This document shows, piece by piece, positions 8,825 to 18,023 of a stretch of DNA of 64,000 nt. The notes under the pieces are model-generated. The model was not told where the DNA came from. It saw only the letters and a program-made list of their open reading frames with translations, and made no database searches. The first letter of the stretch is position 1. Each line of letters starts with the position of its first letter. A program made the position numbers and the translations under genes. Origin of the DNA: JADJOM01 sp963817435 (GTDB lineage Bacteria; Gemmatimonadota; Gemmatimonadetes; Gemmatimonadales; GWC2-71-9); assembly GCA_963817435.1 (NCBI GenBank), contig CAWFNY010000001.1:1116001-1180000 (forward strand). The letters are read 5' to 3'.

Positions 8825-10063
8825 CTAACGGGCGGCGCCCGCCGACTGCTCGGCGCCGTAGCGGTTTTCGACGTATTCGTTGAGGATCTTGAGGAAATCC
8901 GCGACGATCGTGTCGCCCTTGAGCGTCACGAGCAGGCGGCCATCCACGTAGACGGGCGCCTTCGGCTCCTCGAATGTCCCCGGCAGGGAAATGCCGATGT
9001 TGGCATGCTTCGATTCTCCGGGGCCGTTCACCACACATCCCATGACCGCGACCTTCAGCTCCTCGACGCCGGGGTGGCGGTCCCGCCAGACGGGCATCTG
9101 TTCGCGGAGATATCCCTGAATGTCCTCGGCCATCTGCTGAAAGAACGTGCTGGTCGTCCTCCCGCAGCCGGGACAGGCGGTGACTTGCGGCGTGAAGCTG
9201 CGAAGGCCAAGCGACTGCAGGATCTGCTGGGCGACGAGCACCTCTTCGGTCCGGTCCCCGTTCGGCTTGGGGGTGAGCGAGACCCGGATGGTGTCGCCGA
9301 TTCCCTGCTGCAGCAGGATCGCAAGCCCTGCCGCACTGCCCACGATGCCTTTCATTCCCATCCCCGCCTCGGTGAGCCCGAGGTGCAGCGGATAGTCGGC
9401 GCGGGCCGCCAGCATCCCGTAGACATCCACCAGATCCTGAATTCCCGACACCTTCGCGCTGAGGATGATGCGATCGTGGCGCATGCCGAGCGCTTCCGCC
9501 TGAGTCGCGGAGCGGATGGCGCTCTCGACCATCGCCTCCATCATGACATCCCGCGCGTCACGGGGATTCGCGAGACGCGCATTGGCGTCCATCATTTCGG
9601 TGAGCAGAATCTGATCGAGGGAACCCCAGTTCACACCGATGCGCACCGGCTTTTCGTTGCGCAGCGCCACCTCGATGATCGCACGGAAATTGTCGTCGGC
9701 GTGCTTTCCTCCAACATTCCCGGGGTTGATCCGGTACTTGGAGAGCGCCTCGGCACAGGCTGGGTAATTCGTCAGGAGCAGGTGCCCGTTGTAGTGGAAA
9801 TCCCCGATAATCGGGACCTGGAGGCCCTGGGCCTCGAGGCCTTCGATGATCGCTGGGACCGCCTGAGCGGCCTCCTCGTTGTTCACCGTGACCCGAACGA
9901 GCTGGCTCCCCGCGCGGGCAAGCGCCGACACCTGCCGAATCGTCCCCGGGACGTCGGCGGTGTCGGTGTTGGTCATGGACTGAACCACGATAGGATGGGC
10001 ACTGCCGAGGGGAACTCCGCCAACCATGGCGGTGACGGTCGGGCGACGGGGCGAGAGGGCCAT
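8825..10063 (-). CDS. ispG: 4-hydroxy-3-methylbut-2-enyl diphosphate synthase (IspG)
   Basis: Penultimate enzyme of the non-mevalonate isoprenoid pathway; a [4Fe-4S] enzyme converting MEcPP to HMBPP. 412 residues from the ATG at 10063. Recognisable segments are PIVVQSMTNTDT near the N-terminus, IGDFHYNGH, the NPGNVGG region, GVNWGSLDQ, and the cluster ligands CPGCGRT and GCVVNGPGE near the C-terminus. The start is uncertain: no clear Shine-Dalgarno precedes this ATG, and an in-frame ATG exists at 10168, but the intervening residues do not look like the family. It is upstream of ccdA on the same strand, 37 bases away. Confidence 0.9.
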   Translation of the reverse strand: MALSPRRPTVTAMVGGVPLGSAHPIVVQSMTNTDTADVPGTIRQVSALARAGSQLVRVTVNNEEAAQAVPAIIEGLEAQGLQVPIIGDFHYNGHLLLTNYPACAEALSKYRINPGNVGGKHADDNFRAIIEVALRNEKPVRIGVNWGSLDQILLTEMMDANARLANPRDARDVMMEAMVESAIRSATQAEALGMRHDRIILSAKVSGIQDLVDVYGMLAARADYPLHLGLTEAGMGMKGIVGSAAGLAILLQQGIGDTIRVSLTPKPNGDRTEEVLVAQQILQSLGLRSFTPQVTACPGCGRTTSTFFQQMAEDIQGYLREQMPVWRDRHPGVEELKVAVMGCVVNGPGESKHANIGISLPGTFEEPKAPVYVDGRLLVTLKGDTIVADFLKILNEYVENRYGAEQSAGAAR

Positions 10064-10401
10064 AGGGGGAATGCTACTGCCGGATGAAGACAGTGAGAAG
10101 GGACCCCGGGCCTGCGCGTTGTATGTGCAGAGGCGGGCCTCAGGGTAGGTGGTGATGCACAGATACATGAATTGGCGGCCATGCTGTGGCGGCTAGGCCA
10201 CAATACCCAGGTTCCCCCGGTCAATTGTGTTGCAGTAACTCATTAGGCCACATATATTTACACAAACTATCCGAGCTGTTAAACATGGCATATCACTTGC
10301 CTTTCCACCGCGTTGTTCAGAGCACGCCCAACAGCCACACCCGACCCGATTCATCTGTTTGGTCAGGGGATTGCCTCCGACCCGCCTGCGTAAGGACTCG
10401 T
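10064..10401. other. Intergenic region between divergent ispG and kelch lipoprotein gene
   Basis: 338 bases, more AT-rich than its surroundings around 10220-10300. It should hold the promoters of both divergent genes; a candidate promoter for the plus-strand gene is listed separately. No gene, tRNA or recognisable riboswitch is seen. Confidence 0.5.
10230..10258 (+). promoter_or_regulatory. Candidate sigma70-like promoter for the kelch lipoprotein
   Basis: TTGCAG at 10230-10235, a 17-base spacer and TATATT at 10253-10258 (five of six matches to TATAAT), in the most AT-rich part of the region. It would give a leader of about 135 bases before the ATG at 10402. Confidence 0.35.
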
Positions 10402-12303
10402 ATGAATAGAGCTGTGACCGTTCGCTCCGTGACGCCGCGACTGCTGTCGGCCCTCATTGCGGTCGCGGTGCTCGGGCTTCAGGCCTGTACCGGGACCGAC
10501 CCGATCGCTCCGAGCGGCGTCACTCAGCTCCCCGCAGGCCCCGCGTTCAGTGTGGATCCGGCTCCGGTGCTCACGACCAACACCAACGTGTGGAATTCCT
10601 TCGCGCCGATGCCGACTCCGCGTACGGCGGCGGCAATCGAGCTCGTCAGCAACCAGATCTACCTGATGGGTGGCTGGGACGGCACAGCGGCTTCCGCCAA
10701 GGTGGAGGCATACGACCGCGCGACCAACACCTGGATCACCAAGCCCTCGCTCCCGGCTGCCCGATACGAGGGCGACGGCGCCGCCGAGATCGGCGGCTGG
10801 TTCTACGTGCCGGGCGGGAAGTCGTCACTCGGGGTACCCACGAAGACGCTTTACGTCTTCAACAAGACCAGCTGGAGCCAGGCGAAGCTGATGCCGGCTC
10901 CGTCTGCCTGCGGCACCACGCTGGCATTCGTGAAGCGGCTCTTCGTATCCTCAGGCTGCGATGGCACCGCGGGGTACAAGAACAACTACTACATCTACAA
11001 CAAGGCCAATAACACGTGGACTGTCGCCACGCCTTCACAGAGCGCGCATGCGTTTGGCGCGGCGGGCCAGGTCTCCGGCAAGGCAGGGCTGGTCGGCGGC
11101 TATGATTCCACCGGGCACGTCACGGCCGAGTTCGAAGTCTATGACACCCTTACCGCGACCTGGACTTCGCTCGCTCCGATGCCGACGCCCCGCGCCCGGA
11201 TGTGGGGCCGCCAGGTGAATGGCTTGTTCTATGTGATCGGCGGTGTAGACGACAACGGCAACGTGCTCGATGTCGTCGAGGTCTATAACCCCTCCACGGA
11301 CACCTGGACAGCCCAGTCTCCGCTCCCCACGCCGCGCTCCGGCCTCGGCGTCATGGACATCGGGCACGGTGACCCGAAGGTGCAGGCGATCGGCGGGACC
11401 GATGCATCCGGTGCCGTGGTTGGCACCAACGAGATGCTCACCCCCGGAAACATCTGGGCTCCCCGTAAGGCGATGCCCTCGGCCGTCTATCGTTTCGCCT
11501 CCGGAACAGTTGGCGCGAACACCTATATGGCGGGTGGCATCAGCTCGACGGGCGCGATCACGACGTTCCGGTTCTTCAACGGGTCGGCCTGGACTGGCAA
11601 GGCCGCCCTGCCCCTCGCTCGCTACGACGGCAACGGGCTGGATGCGATCGGGAACCTGCTCTACGTCCCCGGCGGCGCCTCGCCCACTAACGGACTGCCG
11701 ACGCGGACGCTCTACGCCTACAGCATCTCCGGCAATACATGGTCGAGCAAGGCGCTGATGCCGGTCGCCAGCGGCTGTGGAGCCACGGGAGCGATCAACG
11801 GCAAGCTGTACGTCACCACCGGTTGCGACGGCGTCTCCTTCCGGACCCTGCTGTCGGCCTATACGCCGAGCACGAACACCTGGGCGGCGATGGCTCCATC
11901 CACCCAGTCCCATGTATTCCCAACCGCCGGCGTCTATAACGGCAAGCTGTATGTGGCGGGTGGTCTCGACTCGAATGGGGTTGTCACCGGCACCCTGGAG
12001 ATCTACGACCCCGCGACCAACACCTGGTCGTCCGGTTCGCCGATGCCGACTCCCCGGTATCACGCCGCCGGGCGAGTCGTGAACGGCTATCTCGTGGTCA
12101 TTGGCGGGCTTGGAGTCGATGGTTCCTCGCTCGACACCGTGGAGATCTACAACCCGAACACCGACACCTGGGAGACCGGGGTTTCGATGAACGGTGCGCG
12201 GAACTCGATGGGCGCTGGCACCTCGGGCCTGCAGCTCTTCCTGATGGGCGGCGCGGATGCCTCAGGGAACCTGCTGACGGAGACCAACTCGTACACGCCG
12301 TAG
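10402..12303 (+). CDS. Kelch-repeat lipoprotein with duplicated propeller
   Basis: 633 residues. The signal peptide ends in a lipobox, LGLQAC, with Cys 29 as the lipidation site, so it is membrane-anchored and exported. The rest is built of kelch blades (GG pairs with downstream Tyr and Trp, such as VYNPSTDTW and IYDPATNTW). The protein is an internal duplication: VPGG at 136 recurs at 422, and Cys 170/Cys 186 recur as Cys 459/Cys 475, an offset of 286-289 residues, so there are two related six-blade halves. The start ATG at 10402 has AGGA upstream; a longer frame exists but lacks a signal peptide at its start. Function unknown; surface binding or scaffolding is likely. A strong terminator follows. 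Confidence 0.82.
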   Translation: MNRAVTVRSVTPRLLSALIAVAVLGLQACTGTDPIAPSGVTQLPAGPAFSVDPAPVLTTNTNVWNSFAPMPTPRTAAAIELVSNQIYLMGGWDGTAASAKVEAYDRATNTWITKPSLPAARYEGDGAAEIGGWFYVPGGKSSLGVPTKTLYVFNKTSWSQAKLMPAPSACGTTLAFVKRLFVSSGCDGTAGYKNNYYIYNKANNTWTVATPSQSAHAFGAAGQVSGKAGLVGGYDSTGHVTAEFEVYDTLTATWTSLAPMPTPRARMWGRQVNGLFYVIGGVDDNGNVLDVVEVYNPSTDTWTAQSPLPTPRSGLGVMDIGHGDPKVQAIGGTDASGAVVGTNEMLTPGNIWAPRKAMPSAVYRFASGTVGANTYMAGGISSTGAITTFRFFNGSAWTGKAALPLARYDGNGLDAIGNLLYVPGGASPTNGLPTRTLYAYSISGNTWSSKALMPVASGCGATGAINGKLYVTTGCDGVSFRTLLSAYTPSTNTWAAMAPSTQSHVFPTAGVYNGKLYVAGGLDSNGVVTGTLEIYDPATNTWSSGSPMPTPRYHAAGRVVNGYLVVIGGLGVDGSSLDTVEIYNPNTDTWETGVSMNGARNSMGAGTSGLQLFLMGGADASGNLLTETNSYTP

Positions 12304-12330
12304 GCGCGGCGGGGTCTGAACAGAAATCAG

Positions 12331-12364
12331 AGGCGGGCCGGTCTCCTTGACCGGCCCGCCTTTT
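12331..12364. terminator. Intrinsic terminator (perfect 13-bp stem)
   Basis: AGGCGGGCCGGTC (12331-12343), loop TCCTT, GACCGGCCCGCCT (12349-12361), followed by TTT. It ends the kelch gene and lies 40 bases past the stop of the convergent aldo/keto reductase, so it may serve both. Confidence 0.9.
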
Positions 12365-12400
12365 CTGTCCCCGTGGATATGCGCCGCTGAATCGAGCCGG

Positions 12401-13276
12401 CTACGCCCTCGAGAATTCGGCGGCGTCTACTGCTGCCAGGTCGGCCGGCTCGAGTTGAAGGTCGCCGGCCCGGGCGGAATCCTCCACATGCTCCACTCGC
12501 CGGGCGCTGGGAATCGCAATGACCGTCGAGCCCTGGGCGAGCACCCACGCGAGGCAGACACCGTGCGCGGTGACGCCGAGGCGCCGCGCGATGCCTGCCA
12601 GCACAGGATGATCAGGGAGTTTCTTGGTGAGGCGGCCACCCCCGGTCGGACTATAGGCCAGGAAGACGATCCTGCGGCTGGTACAGTAATCCACCACGCC
12701 GTCGGTGAGCGCCTCACGGAAGAACGGATTGAGCCGGTTCTGGACTGCGGCGACAGAAACGAGGCGCTCCGCCCGTCCGATCTCGGCCACAGACACATTC
12801 GACAGGCCTACCCACCGGATCTTGCCTCGCTGCTGAAGGTCGGCGAGGGCGCCGATGCTCTCCTCGAAGGGGACCCGCGGATCGGGAGCATGGAGCTGAT
12901 ACAGGGCGATCTGCTCCACGCCCAGTGCCCTGAGCGAGGCGTCGCAGGCCGCGCGAAGGTGCTCCGGGCGACCATCCCGGTCCCAGCGCCCCCCGGTCCG
13001 CACGATGCCGCCCTTCGTGGCGACCACGATGCGATCACGAGGCCCCGTCCACGCCGGCAGCGCTCTGGTGATCAGACGCTCGTTGTGCCCGGTATCGCTG
13101 TCGTCAAGCGAGTATGCGTCGGCCGTGTCGATGAGCGTCATACCGCCGTCGAGAGCGGCATGAATGACCCGAATGCTCTCGGCTTCCGACGGCCGGCCAG
13201 CAATCGACAGGTGCATTCCGCCGTAACCGATAACCGAAACCGGCGCCCCGGCCGGGCCCAGCGGGCGGGTGCGCAT
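12401..13276 (-). CDS. Aldo/keto reductase
   Basis: NADPH-dependent carbonyl reductase with TIM-barrel fold; 291 residues. The catalytic tetrad of the family can be placed: Asp 50 and Tyr 55 in LIDTADAY, Lys 88 in VVATKGG and His 129 in YQLHAPD. Further family segments are IRWVGLSNVS, VAAVQNRLNPF and the cofactor segment VIAIPSARRVEHVEDS. The substrate cannot be inferred. Its ATG shares a base with the stop of the upstream alpha/beta hydrolase (TGATG), so the two are translationally coupled. Confidence 0.9.
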   Translation of the reverse strand: MRTRPLGPAGAPVSVIGYGGMHLSIAGRPSEAESIRVIHAALDGGMTLIDTADAYSLDDSDTGHNERLITRALPAWTGPRDRIVVATKGGIVRTGGRWDRDGRPEHLRAACDASLRALGVEQIALYQLHAPDPRVPFEESIGALADLQQRGKIRWVGLSNVSVAEIGRAERLVSVAAVQNRLNPFFREALTDGVVDYCTSRRIVFLAYSPTGGGRLTKKLPDHPVLAGIARRLGVTAHGVCLAWVLAQGSTVIAIPSARRVEHVEDSARAGDLQLEPADLAAVDAAEFSRA

Positions 13277-14028
13277 CAGAGCCCGAGCACGTGGCGCACG
13301 AAGGTCAGCACCTCAGCGCGAATCTCGTAGTAGATCGCCATCGCGTGCGCGGATCCGGGGATCACATGGGCCCGGGCATGTGCCAGACCCTCGCTCCAGA
13401 AGCGGGCGTTCGCCGCCCCGGAGAAGGCATCGCCCTCGGAACTGGTATGGAGGGTACGGGCCGTGATGCGTTCCATGGCGCGCCGCCCCTGCTGTCGTCC
13501 GTCCTCGCCCCAGACCAGCTCACCAGCAGGACCGAAGGTCAGCAGCGCCTTGAGACCGGCAACCTTGGGAGCCGCCAGCGTCACCGCCGTCCCTCCCACG
13601 CTCGATCCGACAAGCATGAGCGCGGAGGTATCTATGTAATTCTGCGCCGCTCCCCAGCCGGCCACGCGGAGCACGTCGTCATCGATCCGGTTGAAGCCGA
13701 CTTTGCCAACGCTGCTGACAAATGCCGCCCCGAACGCCTCGAGGCCGAAGCCCACCGGAGTATCGACCACCAGGGCGCCGTTCGGCGTGGCCGTGGACGA
13801 GCCATGCCCTCGTTCATCGAAGGCGAGCACGGCGACGCCGAGTTCAACCAGGTCCTCGATCAGGGGTGCGTAACTGTCGGCGGTGGCGGGGTACTGGTGG
13901 GCGAGGACGGCCAGGGGATAGCTCCGGCCGTCGGTGAGATCGGGGTACGTCAGAGTGCCCTTCAGAATCAGGCCGTCGCCAGCCTCCACCGTCATTTCCA
14001 GAGAGCCGAGCGGCGGAGGCAGCGACAT
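13276..14028 (-). CDS. Alpha/beta-fold hydrolase
   Basis: 250 residues, cytoplasmic (no signal peptide). The nucleophile elbow is GSSVGG with Ser 143, the strand-6 acid is uncertain and the catalytic His is in GSAHAM near the C-terminus. HQYPATADSY forms the oxyanion region and FDERGHGSS the conserved strand after it. It resembles dienelactone-hydrolase or esterase-type proteins; the substrate is unknown. It overlaps the following aldo/keto reductase by one base and follows a small gene by 8 bases. Confidence 0.85.
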   Translation of the reverse strand: MSLPPPLGSLEMTVEAGDGLILKGTLTYPDLTDGRSYPLAVLAHQYPATADSYAPLIEDLVELGVAVLAFDERGHGSSTATPNGALVVDTPVGFGLEAFGAAFVSSVGKVGFNRIDDDVLRVAGWGAAQNYIDTSALMLVGSSVGGTAVTLAAPKVAGLKALLTFGPAGELVWGEDGRQQGRRAMERITARTLHTSSEGDAFSGAANARFWSEGLAHARAHVIPGSAHAMAIYYEIRAEVLTFVRHVLGL

Positions 14029-14036
14029 GGGGACCC

Positions 14037-14306
14037 TCAGGGGCGCATACCGAGCTGAGCGAGCAGCCGGAAGTGTTCCTTCTCCGTGATATCCCCCGCA
14101 TCGAGCAGGGGCTTCAGGGCAGCCACGATCTCCTCGCGACTGCCATCGATCTGGCGGCCGCGAAGTTCCTGAATCACCCGCGCAAACCTCTGGTCATACA
14201 TGTCCGCCTTGATCTCGCCGGAGCGCCTGGCGGCGGAAAGTTTGGCAATCTCCTGCGCGATACGCGCCGGCTTGACGGGCGTGAGTTCGCCGGACTGATC
14301 GGTCAT
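14037..14306 (-). CDS. Small protein with SHOCT-like C-terminus
   Basis: 89 residues from the ATG at 14306, which has GAGG about 9 bases upstream. Highly charged, no signal or membrane segment. The last 25 residues (LLDAGDITEKEHFRLLAQLGM) resemble the short SHOCT or DUF-type helical tail (a turn plus two helices) found at C-termini of many unrelated bacterial proteins; an earlier helix pair (RSGEIKADMYDQRFARVI) has the same style. Function unknown. It precedes the hydrolase gene by 8 bases on the same strand. Confidence 0.6.
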   Translation of the reverse strand: MTDQSGELTPVKPARIAQEIAKLSAARRSGEIKADMYDQRFARVIQELRGRQIDGSREEIVAALKPLLDAGDITEKEHFRLLAQLGMRP

Positions 14307-14405
14307 CGGTTGAGCCTCGGTGGGAAGGTACAGATTCGCTGTCCGGATTGGTGCCAAGCTACTGCGGATCCGCGCCGGGCACCAGTTGGGCCGGGACCGC
14401 CGTGT

Positions 14406-14996
14406 TCATCGTTTTGGAGCCACGCGCCGCGCCGCGGCCTCTGTGGTTCGAGTCGGGTCGGCCCCCAGCCAGGTGACGTCGGCGGTCGGGCCGTACGTGG
14501 GGGGAACCAGGTCCTCCAGCAGGCGGAGACAGATCCCGACCTGCGCCCGGTGATGCGCCGTGTGGAGCACCCGGCGCCAGAAGACCCAGATCCGCTCGCG
14601 GGTCGTATCGAAGAACGGGACGGGCGCCCGCCAAAACGCCTGGTCCTGCGACGCGAGAGCGCTCAACCGGGGCCGGGCGAGGGCGACGTAGCGATCCACA
14701 TAGGCCATCACCCCCGGTATGTCCCCCGGCGGCAGCAGTTCGGACACCCCAGGCTCGGCGAACCCGATGAACTCAGCGAAGAACCGCCGCTCAGAGAGAA
14801 TCTGGTGCACGAGGATTTCGCGGACGGTGCTGCTCTTCTGGTGGGGCCGGAAGCCCAGCTGGCCGTCGCGCAGTTCGCCCCAGACCGAGGCGGTCTTGTT
14901 GGTCTCCGAGGCGTAGGTATCGAGCAGATGCTGGAAGAGCGGGTCGGCGGCCCTTGGAATGTCCGGCTCTGCGATGTGCACCTGGGCGTATTCCAT
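14406..14996 (-). CDS. DinB-family protein
   Basis: 196-residue four-helix bundle of the DinB/YfiT superfamily, thiol-linked or metal-dependent enzymes of mostly unknown substrate. The metal-site histidines can be assigned to His 64 in EILVHQIL and to HTAHH at 145-149. The start MEYAQVHIAE at 14996 is preferred because earlier in-frame residues are low-complexity. It stands alone on the minus strand, 255 bases from nrdJ and separated from it by a strong terminator. A second DinB-superfamily gene (DUF1572 type) is at 54248-54757. Confidence 0.78.
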   Translation of the reverse strand: MEYAQVHIAEPDIPRAADPLFQHLLDTYASETNKTASVWGELRDGQLGFRPHQKSSTVREILVHQILSERRFFAEFIGFAEPGVSELLPPGDIPGVMAYVDRYVALARPRLSALASQDQAFWRAPVPFFDTTRERIWVFWRRVLHTAHHRAQVGICLRLLEDLVPPTYGPTADVTWLGADPTRTTEAAARRVAPKR

Positions 14997-15148
14997 CGGC
15001 GGATCCCGATCGCAAGTGAGCGGAGAGCGTTTGTCGTGCTGTCCGGCATGGCGGTTGTCCCGGCCGGTGGCGAGTGCCACCGCCGTCGCATCGTAACTGT
15101 CGGCGACCCCGCTCGTCCAGTCCAGCCTGATGAGTGGGTGGAAAAGCA

Positions 15149-15179
15149 GACGGGGGCGGATGTCATGTCCGCCCCCGTC
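15149..15179 (-). terminator. Intrinsic terminator of nrdJ (12-bp stem)
   Basis: GACGGGGGCGGA (15149-15160), loop TGTCATG, TCCGCCCCCGTC (15168-15179). Read on the minus strand the stem is followed by TGCTTTT, so it terminates nrdJ transcription. Confidence 0.85.
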
Positions 15180-15251
15180 GCCTTGCCGGTCCGGCCTGCC
15201 CCGGCACCATCACGGGCAGCGCCCCAGGGGGCTGCCAGCGAGTCTACCGGC

Positions 15252-17783
15252 TCAGCCGCACTCCGAGAAGCCGCAGACGTGGCACTTGTTGCAGCCCTCC
15301 GCAAATTCGAGCTGCGAACCGCAGTCGGGGCAGGCGCCGGCGAGGACCGGCTGGCCGTGGCTCATCGAGTACTGCTCACCACCCTGGGTCACGACCTGCT
15401 GGACCTGGGAGACGGTAGGCAGCCCCGCAGGCGCAGCCGACCCGGGCAACAGTTCCTGCTGCACGCCGGCCTTGTCCTGCATCCACTTTTCGACCGCGAT
15501 ACCGACCGCATCCGGCACCGACATGACCTTGTTGGGTCCGAGTCCGATGGAGCGATCCGAGCTGATGCCACGCAGCTGCCGGTGTACTTCCTTCATCGGG
15601 ATGCCGGAGCGGAGCGCCAGCGAGATCAACCGGCCGATCGCCTCGACATCGGCCATGAGGGCGCCACCGGCCTTGCCGAGACTCATGAAGATCTCGAACG
15701 GCTGCCCGCGATCGTCCTCGGTGATCGTCACATAGAGAGTACCGAGGGGCGTCTCGATGCGTCGAGTCGTACCGCGGAGCATGTCGGGGCGCGAGCGCTT
15801 CTGCCGGCGCTGGAGGTTCTCGGCCTCGAGATCGAGCACCATCTTGCGCAGGCGCTCGTTCTCGGCGCGGAACTCGGCGATCTCCCCATGGAGGTCGGCC
15901 GCGGTTTCCCGAGTCTCGGTCCCGGGGCCTCCAGTCATTTCCCCGAGGTCGGAGCGCGCCTCGGCCCTGCCCGAGCTGGTGGCCTGCTCCTGCACCTTCT
16001 TGGCAACGGAGCCGGTGGAGAGGACCTGCATGTCGCGGCTGCCGTCACGGTAGACGGTGACGCCCTTGCAGCCGAGCTTGAACGCGAGGCGATAGATCTC
16101 CTCGACGTAGGCCTCGCTGGCGTCGTTGGCGAAGTTGCAGGTCTTGGAGATGGCGCTGTCGTTGTGCGCCTGGAACGCCGCCTGCATCCGGATGTGCCAC
16201 TCCGGCTTGATCTCGTTCGCGGTGGCGAACACGCGCTGCCACTTCTCCGGCACCTCGGCGAAGCGGATATGCCCCGCCTCGGCGATTCGCTTCATGAGAT
16301 CGTCGGAGTACCAGCCTTCGCGCCTGGCGATGGCGACGAAATCCTCATTGACATCCGGCATGAGCACGCCGGCCTGATTGCGCATGAAGGCCACAGCGAA
16401 GAGCGGCTCGATCCCGGAGCTGCACCCGGCGATGATGGAGATCGTGCCCGTCGGCGCGACGGTGGTGACGTTGCAGTTGCGCAGCCGGCGCATCGGGCGG
16501 ATCCGGTTGCCCTGTGCGTCACGACCGCAGGTGGCATCGGGCCCCCAGATGCTCTTCTCCCACTCCGGGAAGACGCCGCGCTGTGTCGCGAGCCGCTCGG
16601 ACTCGACCTTGGACTCGTCGTCGACGAAGGCCATGATCCGGCGTCCCATCTCGACGCCCTCCTCGCTGTCGTACGCGATGCCGAGCCGGATCAGCAGATC
16701 CGCCATGCCCATCACGCCGAGGCCGATCCGGCGGATCCGCTTGGAGAGTTCGTCGATCTCGGGGAGCGGATAGTTGTTGGCGTCGATGACGTTCTCGAGG
16801 AAGTGGGTCGACAGATGGATGACCTGCCGCATGCCATCCCAGTCGATCTGCCCATCCCTGACGAAGTAACCGACGTTGATCGAGCCGAGATTGCAGACAT
16901 CGTAAGGCAGCAGCGGCTGCTCGCCGCAGGGATTGGTCGCTTCGTAGGCGCCGAGGTGCGGCACCGGATTGAAGTGATTGGCCCGATCGATGAAGAAGAC
17001 GCCGGGCTCGCCGGTCTTCCAGGCGCCGTGGATGATCTTGCTCCAGACCTCGCGGGCCTTGAGCTGGCCGACGATCTGCTTGCTCTTGGGATGGATCAGA
17101 TCGTAATCGCCGTCCCGCTCCACCGCTTCCATGAAGGCATCCGTCACCGCGACGGAGATATTGAAATTCGTGATCTTGGTGATGTCATCCTTGCAGCCGA
17201 TGAAATCCAGGATATCCGGGTGGTCGACCCGGAGAATCCCCATGTTGGCGCCACGACGGGTCCCACCCTGCTTGACCACGTCGGTGGACGCATCGTACAG
17301 GCTCATGAAGGAAACCGGGCCACTGGCCACGCCCATCGTGGAACGGACGATGGCATTCTTCGGCCGCAGGCGCGAGAACCCGAATCCGGTCCCGCCGCCC
17401 GACTGATGCACCAGCGCCATGGAGCGCAGCGTATCGTAGATGCCGTTCTTGCCGTTGGAGAGCGTATCCTCCACCGGCAGCACGAAACAGGCGGAGAGCT
17501 GACCGAGCGGACGGCCGGCGTTCATGAGGGTCGGCGAGTTCGGCATGAACTTCCGGTGGGCCATCAGCCCGAAGAACGCCTCCGACAGTGCCTCTACCGC
17601 TCCTGCCGACGCGCCGTAGCGGCGATCGGGCTCGGCGATGGTGCGGGCGACACGCCAGAACAGGTCGGCCGACGACTCGATCGGTTTCCCCTGGTCGTCC
17701 TTGATGAGGTAGCGCTTTTCCAGCACCGTGAGGGCGTTGGCGGATAGATCGAGCGAGTGGGTTGCGTCAGCGGAATTCGCCAT
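15252..17783 (-). CDS. nrdJ: Class II (adenosylcobalamin-dependent) ribonucleoside-diphosphate reductase
   Basis: Makes deoxyribonucleotides using a cobalamin-derived radical, so works with or without oxygen. 843 residues from the ATG at 17783, which has AGGGAC upstream. The reductase barrel is marked by SACFVLPVEDT, GGGTGFGFSRLR, NPCGEQPLLPYDVCNLGS and APTGTISIIAGCSSGIEP. A TSCPD-type domain follows (about residues 660-760, with the GTTRRIETPLG start), and the C-terminus is a zinc ribbon with CPDCG and CNKCHVCGFSECG that also supplies the redox cysteines. No ATP-cone is obvious at the N-terminus. No class I or III genes are visible. No cobalamin riboswitch or clear NrdR box was found upstream; a CACG-N6-CGTG inverted repeat is at 17914-17927. 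Confidence 0.95.
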   Translation of the reverse strand: MANSADATHSLDLSANALTVLEKRYLIKDDQGKPIESSADLFWRVARTIAEPDRRYGASAGAVEALSEAFFGLMAHRKFMPNSPTLMNAGRPLGQLSACFVLPVEDTLSNGKNGIYDTLRSMALVHQSGGGTGFGFSRLRPKNAIVRSTMGVASGPVSFMSLYDASTDVVKQGGTRRGANMGILRVDHPDILDFIGCKDDITKITNFNISVAVTDAFMEAVERDGDYDLIHPKSKQIVGQLKAREVWSKIIHGAWKTGEPGVFFIDRANHFNPVPHLGAYEATNPCGEQPLLPYDVCNLGSINVGYFVRDGQIDWDGMRQVIHLSTHFLENVIDANNYPLPEIDELSKRIRRIGLGVMGMADLLIRLGIAYDSEEGVEMGRRIMAFVDDESKVESERLATQRGVFPEWEKSIWGPDATCGRDAQGNRIRPMRRLRNCNVTTVAPTGTISIIAGCSSGIEPLFAVAFMRNQAGVLMPDVNEDFVAIARREGWYSDDLMKRIAEAGHIRFAEVPEKWQRVFATANEIKPEWHIRMQAAFQAHNDSAISKTCNFANDASEAYVEEIYRLAFKLGCKGVTVYRDGSRDMQVLSTGSVAKKVQEQATSSGRAEARSDLGEMTGGPGTETRETAADLHGEIAEFRAENERLRKMVLDLEAENLQRRQKRSRPDMLRGTTRRIETPLGTLYVTITEDDRGQPFEIFMSLGKAGGALMADVEAIGRLISLALRSGIPMKEVHRQLRGISSDRSIGLGPNKVMSVPDAVGIAVEKWMQDKAGVQQELLPGSAAPAGLPTVSQVQQVVTQGGEQYSMSHGQPVLAGACPDCGSQLEFAEGCNKCHVCGFSECG

Positions 17784-17979
17784 GGCCCGTCCCTGAACGA
17801 GGCGAGAGGGTGTAACCGGCACATGTCAGTTGGGTAACAGATCACTGCACGGCGGAGTGAAACGGAAGACAAAAGTAGGAGCGAGGACCTCGCGCGACAA
17901 TACGCGGGAAAGTCACGCAAATACGTGCAAATCCATTTTTCACATCACAAAGCTGCCGTAAGTCACCAAGGCACGAAAT

Positions 17980-18003
17980 GGGGGCGGGCTGGCGCCCGCC
18001 CCC
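17980..18003 (-). terminator. Terminator-like hairpin after the kinase/carbonic anhydrase pair
   Basis: GGGGGCGGGC (17980-17989), loop TGGC, GCCCGCCCCC (17994-18003); a 10-bp perfect stem 20 bases past the stop of the gamma-carbonic anhydrase. On the minus strand it is followed by CATTTCG, a weak T-run. Confidence 0.65.
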
Positions 18004-18023
18004 GCGACTCCGTCAACCCACCT

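Noticed and set aside
17784..18023. Cobalamin riboswitch or NrdR box upstream of nrdJ
   Set aside because: I looked for the B12-box core and for paired NrdR sites; only an unrelated CACG-N6-CGTG inverted repeat at 17914-17927 and a terminator hairpin were seen.
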